Assembly (NCBI GenBank): GCA_025617745.1
Contig: CM046853.1
Span: 15,481,174-15,545,173, forward strand
Direction of reading: 5' to 3'
Length of the DNA stretch: 64,000 nt
Source: Heliocidaris erythrogramma
Lineage: Eukaryota; Echinodermata; Echinoidea; Camarodonta; Echinometridae
Part shown: piece by piece, positions 46,901 through 57,842 of the stretch
Numbering within the stretch: the stretch's first letter is position 1
Layout of the letters: every line of letters begins with the position of its first letter
The notes under the pieces: generated by a model
Told to the model about the DNA's origin: nothing
Databases searched by the model: none
The model's input: the letters and a program-made list of their open reading frames with translations, nothing else
Position numbers and translations under genes: made by a program

Positions 46901-49900
46901 AACGTAGGTCAAATATCAAAAGCAATGGTCGACAAGCCCTTCACTTAAAAAATATAAGACATGGAAGAACTATGAAGGAAAACCCCCTCCAAAATTTGAG
47001 GAAATAAATATTATTCATGCCACAGTGACGCCACACCATAATAATTCAAACTAAGCTAAGAATAATTATCGTTCGTTAGAATCACAGAAAAAATGGCACC
47101 TGTAGGTCACATGTAAAATAGAAAAAAGGAACATGCCAGAGCACGTTGATAGAGAGAGTTGTGAGACGCGCATAATAAGCCTACGCGTACACGGTCTGTG
47201 TTTAAAACATGGCGGATCAGTGTTACGACTCTCTGTATGTATAGCTCTGGAACATGCCGTATAGCGCCACCTCTTGGTCATACCACGCATAGTCATCTAC
47301 AGCCACCTTGCGAACAAATGGAAAAGACGATCTATTTTCATCATTATAGCCGCGAATTCAATCTGGTTTTCGTCATTACAGTTATGAAAGTGAAGCTTAG
47401 ACTAGGATTATACTGGTCATGTATGTAGAATTTCGATAATTGTTTTATAAAGCGGAGCTTTTTATATGAAAATCGGACAATTGTTGTTAGACTGCACACT
47501 ACCCCTATGCAGTGACATAGTGAAGCCACCGGTGCTGCGGTGCAATGTACAGTGTATCGGGCCGGGGCCGGGCCTGGTCGGAGTCGATTCTGAATGGAAT
47601 CCAAATCGAGCAGCTAGTTGGCATGCACTAGTGTAGGCAACGTATGGCTTTGCGTCCTGCGGCCTCTAAATAACTAGATAACAAAAGCTGCTTTTCTATT
47701 GGGAGACTTGAAACCTGCCCTTTGCTTCGCTTTGATTTGAGATCAAATTTTCAGTCTACCGACCGTATAAAAAAAATGTATAAAAAAAGTCATGGAAAGG
47801 TCATGGAATTCTGGCTAGAAAGGTCATGGAAAGTCATGGAATTTAATTCATGAGAAAGAGTACGAACCCTGTAATGGAGGCATAAGCAAAGATCAGGAGA
47901 AATGGAGTAATTTTGCCCTATGTGTAATGTGTATGTTTATATATATATATATTTACATAATTCCTACTTAAGGCGATTTTTTTTTGCGAAATATTCAACG
48001 GAAGGGGGAAGCCGATTTTAAGTCGAACTTTTTGATTCGCCTTAACGTTTTCGGCACTGTTTTTTGCCATTTCCGTAGGGGTAGGAGGCATTCTATCGAT
48101 ATAAACGTAGAGAGCGCTAAATTACTTATATTACTACAAAGTTTTGTTCGGTAGGGAGAACTCATTTTCGTATAATACAACGTGGAAAATCTATATATGT
48201 ATAACTCCTTGGTATCTAACATCCTAATTTGGACTTAGGGCGATGTCTGTTTTTCTTGATTATATCAATAGTTTGGGGATTTACTAAAAATACCTTATCG
48301 CACACAAAAGGTATTTATTATACGATTCTTTTTGCCATAAATGCAAATTGAATCAAATTAATTCTAAACATATACTAACATTTTGAATCCATTAATTCTC
48401 TGTAACATCCTTTTTTGCGATGATATACGTTTATACAATAACAAAAAAAAAAAATTGCCATTTAGTAGAATCTAGGTATATATACATATATATATGTATA
48501 TATATGTGTGCTATTTGATTAATAAATTGGTTATTTGTGGTACAGATAGTGCTGTTGAAACACTGTTTATTGAGGAAGAAAATCAACCAAAGCAATTGAG
48601 ATCTGCATGTTCATACAATATCTTATTGATTGAAACACTTTGTGCATCAGGAAAGATACAGTTGAAGCTCAAATTCCCTTGTTTTCTATTCTGATTGCAG
48701 AAACAGTTTGCCTTCAAGCTATTCTGGGCTTGTATCCATCTCGCCTGGTTATTCATCGCTGTTCAACTCCGTCCATCTAGAGGTCTTCTTGAAGGAAGGG
48801 ATCCTGTCTCCATGGTAAATTGGTTTTGAGAAATAAGATTTTAAAACTCTCTTCCTTTAAGATGATTTCTTGAATGAAGGAGGACTGGTCTTTTTCCAAT
48901 TAGAAAACATTGCAATATTTCTGATTATTTGCTGTAAATATTACAAGACACATCAGAGACACAGTTCAAGGACAACTGCCCCCTCCCATGGATTACCACC
49001 CCCATACTCTACCACCCCCATACTATTACCCCTTAGGAATTGACAGTTACCTGTTTGGCAACTATCAACAGACAACTTCAGCATGCTACCTTGGACAGCT
49101 ACTCCCTTGGACAATTACCCTGTGCACAACTCTCCCATCCTCTCCTTAGACAATTACACCCCCCTTATAACTATGACCACTACATGAAAGAAACATTACC
49201 CACTAGGTAGATAGCCAGTTTTTGAGTTTGTGTGTGTGTGTGTGTGTACATGTATACGCATTCAAACCGATGACATCGAACAAAGAGAACAATGGGTCAT
49301 CGGTAGTAATTCAATAGGTAATTGGTTGTCAACAATTGGTGAGGTTTATTCCGTCAATGAATTTTGTGACGCAATTCAATAGTGGAGTCATCGGTTGAAA
49401 TTCGAACAATAGAAAACATAGATTTGTGTGTGTGTGTGTGGGTGTTGGGGTAGTGGGGTAGTAGGCCAGGGTCCAGGGGGAGGTGATAGGGCATGGGGGG
49501 TACTCATTCAGAATGTTAAAGTTTGAATATACATTACATATGCATGTAAAATAGACAAATTAGCGTCATTATGTATTCCTCAATAATGTCATGGTTTACT
49601 TATGTATTTGGAGCCCCGTCTGCTTCAGAGCTTTTAATATCTTAAAACATGCCTTTGAAAATATATTCCTTGTTTTTCTCTCTTTCCAACACTTTTTACG
49701 TGAAGTTCCGTTATGTGTCTGAAGTGTGTGTCATCATTGGCTGTGTGGCAAAGACAGTAACCGAACTAACAGAGATTCGAGCAAGAGGATCTGTCACTGA
49801 ATACTTGATAAGTTTGGTAAGTAACCAGAACCAGCTTCACATACTAAAAGGTGATCTGTGTATAGAATCACCCAACAATTTTACTGAAGTTTGTTGCATT

Positions 49901-52900
49901 TTATGACAGACTTATATTGTTCTGATTTCATTTTCATTCAGAGTCAAGGAGCAAATAATCAGCCATCATTAGTGATGAGCAATTGTTCTATGAGACTTAT
50001 ACACTGTAAGTGCTGAGCCCATTTTTAAAGTCAGTAGATAGCACCACTATTCTTCCATTTGAACATTTCTATGTTGGTAGAAAAACAAATCAACATCACT
50101 TGTTCAAGAGCCTGTGTAAAGGTAGTAATAATTTCTTTATCAATTACCTGTGAAGAAACATATGCTTTTCTGGGGGAGTATCCACTAGCATTCTGTGCTA
50201 GTACAGGAGCCCTGGAGATGTATGATTACTTCATTGATCAGACTCTGAGAAGGAAGCCATGAGTGGGGAGGTGTCATCCGAATGCTCAGGACTTAGTTTT
50301 CTTATTATTCATTTCTATTTCATCCCATGCAGACTGATTTTCCAACTAAAGCTCTCTTCATGATAGCCATCTTGCTATTGTTCATCTGCATACCTCTGCG
50401 TTTTACGGGTAAAGAGTGGTATGAAAATATCCTCATCATGTTCATCGTCCCTCTATCATGGAGCTACCTCTTATTCTTCTTCAGGTTTGAATCAATTATG
50501 TTTCTAATTAGTGTGTAATGATCTCAAGAAGATGAAAAGTTGGATAAGTTTTGATATTATTTATTTGTATTTGAATATTTTTTTTCCACGTATTAAAAAG
50601 TCATTCATACTAAATTGTCTGTTTAAAGCTAGAAAGATGTTAACTCTGTGTAAAATTACAAGAATAGCAGCTGTCTGGCTCAAAAAAGACAAAATGTAAA
50701 CTAATGTTGATGGAAGAAATGGTACACTAGAAATGTCTGCTGTGTATCTGTAAAACAGATCTAGCATTTGAATGTGAGTTAGCCTTGTTTACACATGCTG
50801 CACAAAACTGCCTACCAGTCAGAAAACTGCTGCTGCCAAATAAAACTACTTAGTGTGCTTCATATTTCTTCATACACACAGATAATCTATTAAGCTTCGG
50901 AACCTCTGTTGCTTGCAGCTGTTCTGTTTCACCCTAACGTACAATTCATTTAAACATATAAAAATGTGTGTAGTAAACTACTTTGTAATTAGTAGATGTA
51001 CGAATTGCCCCGTACATCTGTAATGGTGGGTATTCTACTTGTTTAACAACTAAAATACATTGGTGTGCACATCATGTTGCACACTCTTTGACAGTGTATA
51101 GAGGTCATTACTCGGTGCAAGTGACCTTTATCTGCGTGTATGCATGTTGTAATTAAGAACTGACATATTTTGCTGTGGCGTTTTATTAGGGGTACTGCTT
51201 TACATGTAAATGAGACTTTAATATGACTTGATTTTTATGCTCTCCAACTGTCATGATCATTACTAACTCCAGAAAATAGCAGATGTCCATTTGTAAATCA
51301 TTAAAGACTTTTCCAGATAGGCCTGATACTCCATGTTGCCCTTGTTCAGTATTTATTCTCTGCAACTTTTTATTTGACAGGGGTCACCCTAGCCTTGGAC
51401 CATTGGTGGTAGTCTTCTTCAAGATGTTGAAAGGAGATTTGCTGCGTTTCTCTCTCATCTACTTCATTCTTCTTATAGTCTTTGCTCAAGGTAAGTGTAT
51501 TATTTCCCCTGACTTGCTTAATTTTCTTAAACTGTAAGATAAAAAAAGGCAAAAGATATTATGCTATACAATTAAGATTGATTACCGCATTGATAATTAC
51601 TTCATACCTTCCGTCTGTCATGGCCTGAGCTCAATCTTATGTAGTGTTAAAAATATTGAATCAGAAGAGAAATTGTACATATAATAAATTAGATTTAATC
51701 AAATGAAATGAGAGCAATACATTACATGTATTTTTCACTTTCAATATGATATTTGTGACTTAAATATTTAATTTTCACCTACAAGAGACCTTTTCGAGAC
51801 AAGCATGGGTGCATTTTTGTGTTACTGTGCTGGCGTTCACTCCCACTGTTTCATCAGTGTATCCCCTGCTTGTCGCAAGGAATTTACTTTTGTGTGACAA
51901 TTACTGGAAATAAAAGTACCGTAATGTCACCAGTCGTGGACTGGTTTGACAGTTTTGGATTCATAATTTTCATAAAATACCATATTTGTTAAGGAATCAC
52001 CAACCATTTGATGCCGATAATGCTTGTGAATAAAATCCACCTGAAACATTGCATTTTGCTTCTACGGCGCGAACGCCACTGCGGCGCTTCTGCGGGGCTT
52101 CTGCTGCTCCAGTGTCGCCGCACTGTGCACCAGTGGTGCCGCATCCTTAGCTAATGATATTGCGAAGGAAGGATTAACCTTATATAAATCACTCTGTTGT
52201 AAAAAAATTCACTCAGTACACGGTGCGCTACTAAACCATATGCAGGGAGCTATCTGGCTATGGCATTGTCTTTGCGGGATTGTGCATGTGCACTGCGTAA
52301 TGCGCTTGTCGGGCTGCCTACGTCATGATTTGTGTGTTGCAGGAATGGCGCGTCAAGACTGGAGCATACAGCATCTCGACGAGACAGCCAACTTTGAACA
52401 AAGATAATTTGTTTCAAAACTATTTTTCATGCAAATTAATTGTCTGGCCAACATCTATGGAACTTAAGCTCTGTTACATCGAAAACAGAAAATATGGTAC
52501 ATATTATTTACTTTGTTTCAGTCTGCTAAAGAGGAAGTTTTTTTTTACAAAAAAATTAGCAGAACATAAAAAAGCCCCGTGGATAATTCTTTTTGGAAAC
52601 AAACTTTTCCAGCCGTCATTCTTTGCGCGTTCGGCAGCCAGCGAAACGCCGCGTAGTTGTTCCTTATTTATTTTGGTAAAATAACTGCTTGCCCATCGCA
52701 TCCGTTCATTGCGCTCCGGAGAGACTAGGGCAGTTGACGTAGGGCGTTGCAGCAATGAAGCTGTATTACAAGTGTGCGCCACGCCTGGCGACATTACGGT
52801 ATTAACAATATTTTCTTGTATTCTTTTTTATTTCCAGCATTCTTCTTTCTCTTCAGGGATAGTGGTGCAAGTACCTCATCTTTTGAAACAATTTCAGAGA

Positions 52901-55900
52901 CCTTCATTTCAACATTCATCATGACAAATGGAGAATTCAATGTAAGTCATGACTACAGAATTTAAACTTCATATTCAGACTGTAAAACATTGCAGGAACA
53001 AATGTTTTGATAAGGGCAATTCCACAATTAGTGAGAAATTACAAAAAAATAGTATTTCTTCCATCTTTTATGCCCATGATGGTTGAAATTGGGATTATAT
53101 GTCTAGATTGAATAGGGGAATCATTGATTCTTGCATGCCACGTTCATGGAGAATATGAAACTGTATGTGTGTGGGAATCCACCAAAAAAGTATGAATAAA
53201 ATCTTGATTTTAGCATACTTTGAAATTGTATTTTTGATGGAAATGCACCATGTCAAGGAATGAATACATTATAAACTGTATTTCCAGATACAACGGAAAA
53301 CTTTAGCAAAAAGGTGTTGAATTAAACTCCATTATTTCATGATTTTCCAAAGTGTAATTTTACATACCTGTAATGTTACTAACCATCATTTTTAAATGTC
53401 ACTTAAACTTAAAAGGGTTAAATGATAAATTTTCTTACCAAAATGAAGGATAAAAACTTACAAAATAACTGAAGAAATATGATTTCAGCTAACTTTGCCT
53501 ACTAGGCGTATGATGTCGACCAAAGATGACTCTTAATTTTGTTTTGCAACGTTACTAACCAAAATTTAAGTCAAGCTCATGCCCCTTTTGACTCCAAAAT
53601 TTAAGTCGCCGCGTAGCTCCAAGCAAAGAGCAAATTGTTTTATTTTAATACAAGTTAAAGGTCTACACAAGAATTACCCCTGGTTTAAAATAGAGATTAG
53701 ACATCCACAAATTTTTGTTTAATGAGGCCAATAGCAAAAGGGCAAAATTTCCCTTTAAAATCGTTACTAATCATGGTCAGAATTGTCCATAGAGACATTA
53801 TTGTTTTGCTTATCTTGATTTTCATATTTTTCATGAATATGCTTCAGATGTTAGAATCTGCTGTAGAGTGTTTAAAAACACTAAGGAAAGAAAAGGCATT
53901 CTGTTATTAACTTGGGTTGAAATTCTTGACATACCTATGTTTATTTTATGTTCTTTATTGTTTTTGATATTATTAATGTTAATATGATTTATTGTGTAGT
54001 ATGGTAACTTTGATACATCACAAGATTCCTACAGTATGTTGAAGAAATTAAAAGGCCATTTTGCTGACCCAGTGAATTTGACGATTATGTACCTGTCTTT
54101 CTGTCTTTCTTGCAGTGGCGTGAGCTTTATGAGTGTCGTATGCCATGGATGGCCATCATCATGTTCATCATCTTCATGTGGTTCATCTCCGTCCTTATGC
54201 TCAACATGGTTATTGCCATGATGGCTCGTACTTTTGACATCATCAAGGAAAGATCTCGCATGGAGTGGAAGAGACAGGTAACTTTTCGCATTTCAGCTCT
54301 CAAAATCAGTTTTCATGTTTAAAAAAAGAGAAAAATAATAAGGTAGTGGATATTTTTATCAGTCCACCACATGGTGACTGGAAACATTTTATTTTTAGGG
54401 CTGGTCTTTCCACCATGACAGAGATTACTCTTTAACTTTTATTTCTCTTCCTTAGGGTTGTTTTTTTTTTTTTTTTTTTGCTTTCAATTTTAATGATTAA
54501 CTTATTAGCTTCACTTTAATATGTTTTCTTATTTCAGTCATTTTGCTTTCTTTTCTTCCTTTTTCAACTTGATTCTAGTTTATGTCTTACAGGAGCATTT
54601 CTTTCTCATATTTATCCACCCTTTCCATGTTAATTCTCTTTTTTGAGTTTCCTACTTCTTTTCGTTAGCCTTCTTCTGCTCTTCCTACTTTCCTATTCTT
54701 CCTCTATTGTCATATATATTCTTTAGATATATGAGCAGTGTAAGCCTATATTGATTTTTTTTTCTTTTCACCTTTAGTGGGCCATGATTGTACTGAATGT
54801 GGAAAGGTCTGTATTGAGACCCAGACTTGCCAAAGTTCGGAAATCGTACTCGTTTCCACTCAAGATCAAGCATCGTGTTGGTATAGTGGACAGTGGTCTA
54901 CCACAGTCAAGTAATGGTGAAAGGTCAGTACACTTTATCTTGAATAACATTTTATATACACTTTTTTGCTCCTTTACATTTTGACCTCATCATGGGTCTT
55001 TGTATATTATTATTGTGAAGAACTCATTAACCATTTTCTGTGATACATCTCTGTAAAGGCTAAATGTGACCATGCATCCACCACAAAACCACCAATAAGA
55101 TGCAATAGGAGTTTTAGAGTAAACAGCTGTGGGGTGGAAATTTTGAATTTAAGTGTGTTTGTATTTTCTAAAAGTTCATTTACTAATCTACCATCTGACA
55201 ATATTTCAGGGTAAAATTGAAATATGTTTTTACTCTCCTTCAAAATGACCATTTTCCCCTGGACATTCAAACTTTGTGTGTCAGATTGCTGGGATCGTAC
55301 TTCACGTAGCTTTTCTGGTATATAGCTCAAACACTATGCATTATCTGATATTCAAAATCTAAAGAAACAAAGAAATATATCTGTTCTAAAGGTATGGAAA
55401 GTTTCAACCCATTCCAATTAGTACTTCAGTGTCTGCTCAGAGTTTTGGCTTAACCTTTTGAGCGACAGACAATAGGACACAGATTAGGTGCTCTTAAAAT
55501 GGTCACTATTCTTTTGAGCCCGTTTTCTCTATTTTGGTCATTAGCCTGTCTGACACGTTGACATTCTCATTGTAATTTACAAGGCTTTGCTTAGTCCGTA
55601 TGAGAAAGTTATATATCATTTTAAAGCTTAGAATCTAAGCTTCCAAACTGTGTTTAAATTTTAAAAACCCAAATTTCTGACTTATTGGTCGTTTTGTGGT
55701 GGAGGGTCACAAAGATGCTTATGGTTTCAAGATGATCTAACCATTGCTCTCAGTTTTGTTTCATCAAAGATATAGAGTGAGGGTTAGAGTTGCAATTGGT
55801 TTTTAAGTACTGTAGTGTTAGAATAAATTAAGGTTAGGTCAAGATTTGAAATTAGGAATTCAATATTACAGAATGCTTGTGGAGACATTGTTTTGCGGGA

Positions 55901-57334
55901 GCATGTGTCATACAATGTGTTCCTAATGTCCTTACTTCACCCTCAAGAAAAGTGCACTCCCACCTGTCCAAACCTTTGAACTAATTTTCTTTGTTTGATT
56001 TTCAAAGTAATATATGTATACAATTAATAGAGGAGACACCATAAATTCAGGAAAGACAATTTTTTATGGGGTAAATATTCTAGGCCTTGATGTTATTTAT
56101 AATTTCCATGACTGCATAATAAAGTTAACACAGAGAAACCTTATTTTGATATAAATGTATTTTCTATTAAAGCTGGTCCTGTGTACATTATGTGGTGATT
56201 TATTAAATTTTCTTTCTACTTGACATTTTATTTTCAGACCCACTCTCCAACGGAAAAGTACAATTCAAGATGTGAAAGTAAAAAAGTTCAAGAGAGGGAC
56301 ACGACTAGTACACATGAATAGTGTCACACAGAACACAGTGATGAAGGAAGTTGATGCATTCACAATCACAAAAGTTCTTGCGCATAGTAAGGCAGAAACT
56401 AGGAGAGTGGCTAAGAAAAGATGGAAGGTGAGTTAGAAAGTTTGTTGGTATGATATTATTGAATTATTCTTATGCAAGTGATGTCATCCATGTGTGTAGA
56501 GTAGTAGATGGATTTGTTAGAATGCTTTGCTACACATGTTTGTAGGTCTCAGAATTTGGAAACAGATAGTTTTCTAAAATACAGTAAATTTACTGTTTTG
56601 TATAGGAGCTCGCAATATGTAGTGTCCATGACTACCATGTCTTTTTACTGGTTTTACATGACTAAATTGAACACTGAAAAGGATCAAGGATATTAATATG
56701 TGCTTGATCCTTTATTGTGAACATTATTGTATTCCATTAAATAGCTAAAGACACATGTCAGTAAACTTACTCTTCAAACTTAATGAAGTGTGATCATGAA
56801 TATAGTGGTTAAGTGTGTGACATGTCATCTCAAAAACCACCAATGGGTCATCAAAATTTGTGTTTGTTTCTTTGGTTTTGTTTTTTTGTTTTTTGTGTGT
56901 GGTGAAACTAAGGATTCCAAGATTTGCAATGATATACAACACTTGCAGTTTACTGTAGTGAATCCTTGTACATGTACTAAGACCAATCAACACACCTATT
57001 CAGAGTATCACTTTTTTTCCTCATTTGCTCCATTGTTGGATTTGCATCTTACTAGTGGTTTTGAGCAATGAATTTGTATATAAAGTTGTAAATATTGAAA
57101 GTAGTAATTTCAGGAAATTGAATGCTGTCATCTCTATTTTTTTTCTATTATCTCCCATTTCTGCAGAGCCTTATACGGAATGTGATAATTCAACAGAGGT
57201 TTGGAGTTCATGGGAGTCCAGGTAGAGCTTTCATGCCATCAAGAATAAATCATCAAAATCCAGAAGTTCCTTCTATCAGTCAAAGGATAAGACTGCCTCC
57301 GATAGGGGAACATCAACCCTCAGAACTCTTATGA
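40609..57334 (+). CDS. TRPV-family cation channel (14 exons, 831 aa)
   Basis: Plasma-membrane cation channel subunit of the TRPV family, most like the invertebrate OSM-9/OCR (Inactive/Nanchung) group, which acts in sensory cilia of insects and nematodes. The N-terminal part (about 105-375) holds ankyrin repeats (RGAIGETILHMC, GESALHMAIVN, GEYPLAFCAS, DSFGNTVVHMAI, GLTALQLSF). S1 is about 418-436, S2 453-473, S3 495-512, S4 521-538, S5 560-581. The pore loop ends in TNGEF (about 605-609), S6 is about 621-648 (SVLMLNMVIAMM) and the TRP box is EWKRQWAMIVLNVE. The C-terminus is basic. Exons: 40609-40917, 43152-43389, 43978-44327, 45026-45251, 45748-45863, 48701-48814, 49706-49816, 50333-50484, 51381-51490, 52838-52941, 54116-54277, 54778-54923, 56238-56427, 57167-57334. 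All phases join without conflict. The start is the first ATG after a possible leader acceptor (cttcacatgtag). Exact orthology is not settled. Confidence 0.92.
41440..41597. mobile_element. Short DNA-element remnant with ACCTGTCTAT ends
   Basis: ACCTGTCTATTAAGGCCACC at the left and GGTGGCCACTAAGACAGGT at the right are inverted, with two more internal TAGACAGGTGGCC motifs. Confidence 0.55.
42000..42615 (-). pseudogene. Decayed LINE reverse-transcriptase fragment (CR1/L2-type), antisense in TRPV intron 1
   Basis: Minus-strand translation shows KCLGILIDEELNWSKHVDKV, then LYNALVLPHFDYCSSVW, RAARIIS and MMYKCTHNLAPSYL, in order but with in-frame stops. This is the C-terminal part of a non-LTR retrotransposon reverse transcriptase. 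Truncated and dead. Confidence 0.85.
43152..43389 (+). CDS. TRPV exon 2 (ankyrin)
   Basis: Phase 0 in, 1 out. Contains LNKRGAIGETILHMC and LLSVYPKLALDVYEG. Confidence 0.9.
43444..43690. repeat. 82-bp tandem repeat, three copies
   Basis: Unit AAAGATATGATTATATAA...TTTTTATCATGGTTC...AGTTGATGTACAGCTTCAAT occurs three times in TRPV intron 2. Confidence 0.88.
43978..44327 (+). CDS. TRPV exon 3 (ankyrin)
   Basis: 350 nt, phase 1 in, 0 out. GESALHMAIVNKDFRSVQLL, FFRPND, YLGEYPLAFCAS and DSFGNTVVHMAI. A 125-bp part recurs at 50169-50294. Confidence 0.92.
44611..44845. mobile_element. Palindromic MITE with CATTATGTTCC.GGCGGCC ends
   Basis: Left TTTACATTATGTTCCCGGCGG is mirrored at the right by GGCCGCCAGGAACATAATGT. 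An internal copy of the left end precedes the right end. GC-rich against its surroundings. Confidence 0.7.
45026..45251 (+). CDS. TRPV exon 4 (ankyrin)
   Basis: Phase 0 in, 1 out. NKAGLTALQLSFQLGRNELF and WTYGKIAYVAYPLSILD (pre-S1 linker). Confidence 0.9.
45748..45863 (+). CDS. TRPV exon 5
   Basis: Phase 1 in, 0 out. VIVQYDSINHLKMLEGQVID and LLHVKWNLYCK, the conserved stretch before S1. Confidence 0.9.
46050..47871. mobile_element. 1.8-kb hAT-like non-autonomous element in TRPV intron 5
   Basis: Ends CAGGGTTCGTAC and GTACGAACCCTG are flanked by the 5-bp duplication TAATG (46045-46049 and 47872-47876). Subterminal AAAGTCATGGAA motifs are repeated at both ends. The interior has a (GA)n tract at about 46530 and no transposase frame. 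Confidence 0.85.
48701..48814 (+). CDS. TRPV exon 6 (S1)
   Basis: 38 codons, phase 0/0, acceptor ctgattgcag, donor gtaaat. FKLFWACIHLAWLFIAVQL. Confidence 0.88.
48960..49180. repeat. Degenerate C-rich minisatellite
   Basis: Imperfect ACAACT..CCCCC / TACCACCCCCATACT units, similar to 27211-27533 but in one orientation. Confidence 0.6.
49222..49440. repeat. (GT)n tracts flanking a small inverted repeat
   Basis: GT runs at about 49222-49246 and 49424-49440 bracket an inverted pair CAAACCGATGAC / GTCATCGGTTG. Confidence 0.6.
49706..49816 (+). CDS. TRPV exon 7 (S2)
   Basis: 37 codons, phase 0/0. YVSEVCVIIGCVAKTVTELT. The acceptor (tttttacgtgaag) is weak, so the start could shift by a few codons. 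Confidence 0.75.
50169..50294 (+). pseudogene. Duplicated fragment of TRPV exon 3 in intron 7
   Basis: About 125 bp matches 44157-44281 with some six substitutions. One substitution changes CCAGGAG to CCATGAG and makes a stop. No acceptor or donor was carried along. It encodes the GEYPLAFCAS ankyrin segment. Confidence 0.88.
50333..50484 (+). CDS. TRPV exon 8 (S3-S4)
   Basis: Phase 0 in, 2 out. ALFMIAILLLFICIPL and ILIMFIVPLSWSYLLFFF. Confidence 0.9.
50485..51380. other. TRPV intron 8, nothing recognised
   Basis: AT-rich unique sequence. Confidence 0.4.
51381..51490 (+). CDS. TRPV exon 9 (S4-S5 linker, S5)
   Basis: Phase 2 in, 1 out. GPLVVVFFKMLKGDLLRFSL then IYFILLIVFAQ. Confidence 0.92.
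51491..52837. other. TRPV intron 9, nothing recognised
   Basis: Mostly AT-rich, with a GC-richer patch (GCGGCGCTTCTGC repeats) near 52065-52145. No exon in phase. Confidence 0.4.
52838..52941 (+). CDS. TRPV exon 10 (pore loop)
   Basis: Phase 1 in, 0 out. AFFFLFRD then FETISETFISTFIMTNGEFN; TNGEF takes the selectivity-filter position. Confidence 0.88.
52942..54115. other. TRPV intron 10, nothing recognised
   Basis: AT-rich unique sequence. Confidence 0.4.
54116..54277 (+). CDS. TRPV exon 11 (S6, start of TRP box)
   Basis: 54 codons, phase 0/0. MPWMAIIMFIIFMWF, SVLMLNMVIAMMARTF and RSRMEWKRQ. Confidence 0.93.
54778..54923 (+). CDS. TRPV exon 12 (TRP box end)
   Basis: Phase 0 in, 2 out. WAMIVLNVERSVLRPRL completes the TRP box. 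Confidence 0.88.
54924..56237. other. TRPV intron 12, nothing recognised
   Basis: AT-rich unique sequence. Confidence 0.4.
56238..56427 (+). CDS. TRPV exon 13 (C-terminal tail)
   Basis: Phase 2 in, 0 out. Lys/Arg-rich (KVKKFKRGTRLVHM, AETRRVAKKRWK). Confidence 0.85.
57167..57334 (+). CDS. TRPV exon 14 (C-terminus, stop)
   Basis: Phase 0 in, acceptor catttctgcag. 55 codons, then TGA at 57332. Confidence 0.83.
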   Translation, partial: SLIRNVIIQQRFGVHGSPGRAFMPSRINHQNPEVPSISQRIRLPPIGEHQPSELL

Positions 57335-57836
57335 GAACAAGTGATTACAGTATTGTGAACAAAGACAGCATCCAGTTGTATGCACAAGGTGATGCCGTTT
57401 TAACAGATAGTATAATGTGAAATCAGCTTGCATATACCTCTTGAATTTCAAGTTGACAAAGGGTCTCAAACTGTATGGACAGATTAATGCTGCACGACGA
57501 AGAGTCTTATAGATGCACAAGCATTTGTTCTCGTCGGGAATTTCACACTGTTCGGGTATTCACCCAATAACAGGTGACCTTCACTTTTACAAGATACAGG
57601 ACTTACATAATGAGCAACCCTCCACTGATATCGGTCAAACTGCTCTGTAAGGACAGCTCCCATCATGACAAATTTCCTACACCCAAACATTCTTGGAGAC
57701 TCAAAGGCAAGCTCATTGATTTCCTGGTGTATTAATTGAGTTCCACAGCTGCTTGCAAGATTGTACACAACTTTGTTTGCTTTTCCAGTAAGTTTGGTCT
57801 AAGCTATTTACCATGCAATGCACATGGAAAGTGCTG

Positions 57837-57842
57837 AATAAA
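57837..57842 (+). terminator. Polyadenylation signal AATAAA (TRPV gene)
   Basis: About 500 bp after the TRPV stop. Later AATAAA near 59206 and 60267 are alternatives. Confidence 0.4.

Noticed and set aside
57484..57768. 94-codon minus-strand frame in the TRPV 3' flank
   Set aside because: No recognisable domain, antisense to the likely 3' UTR, no splice or promoter support.
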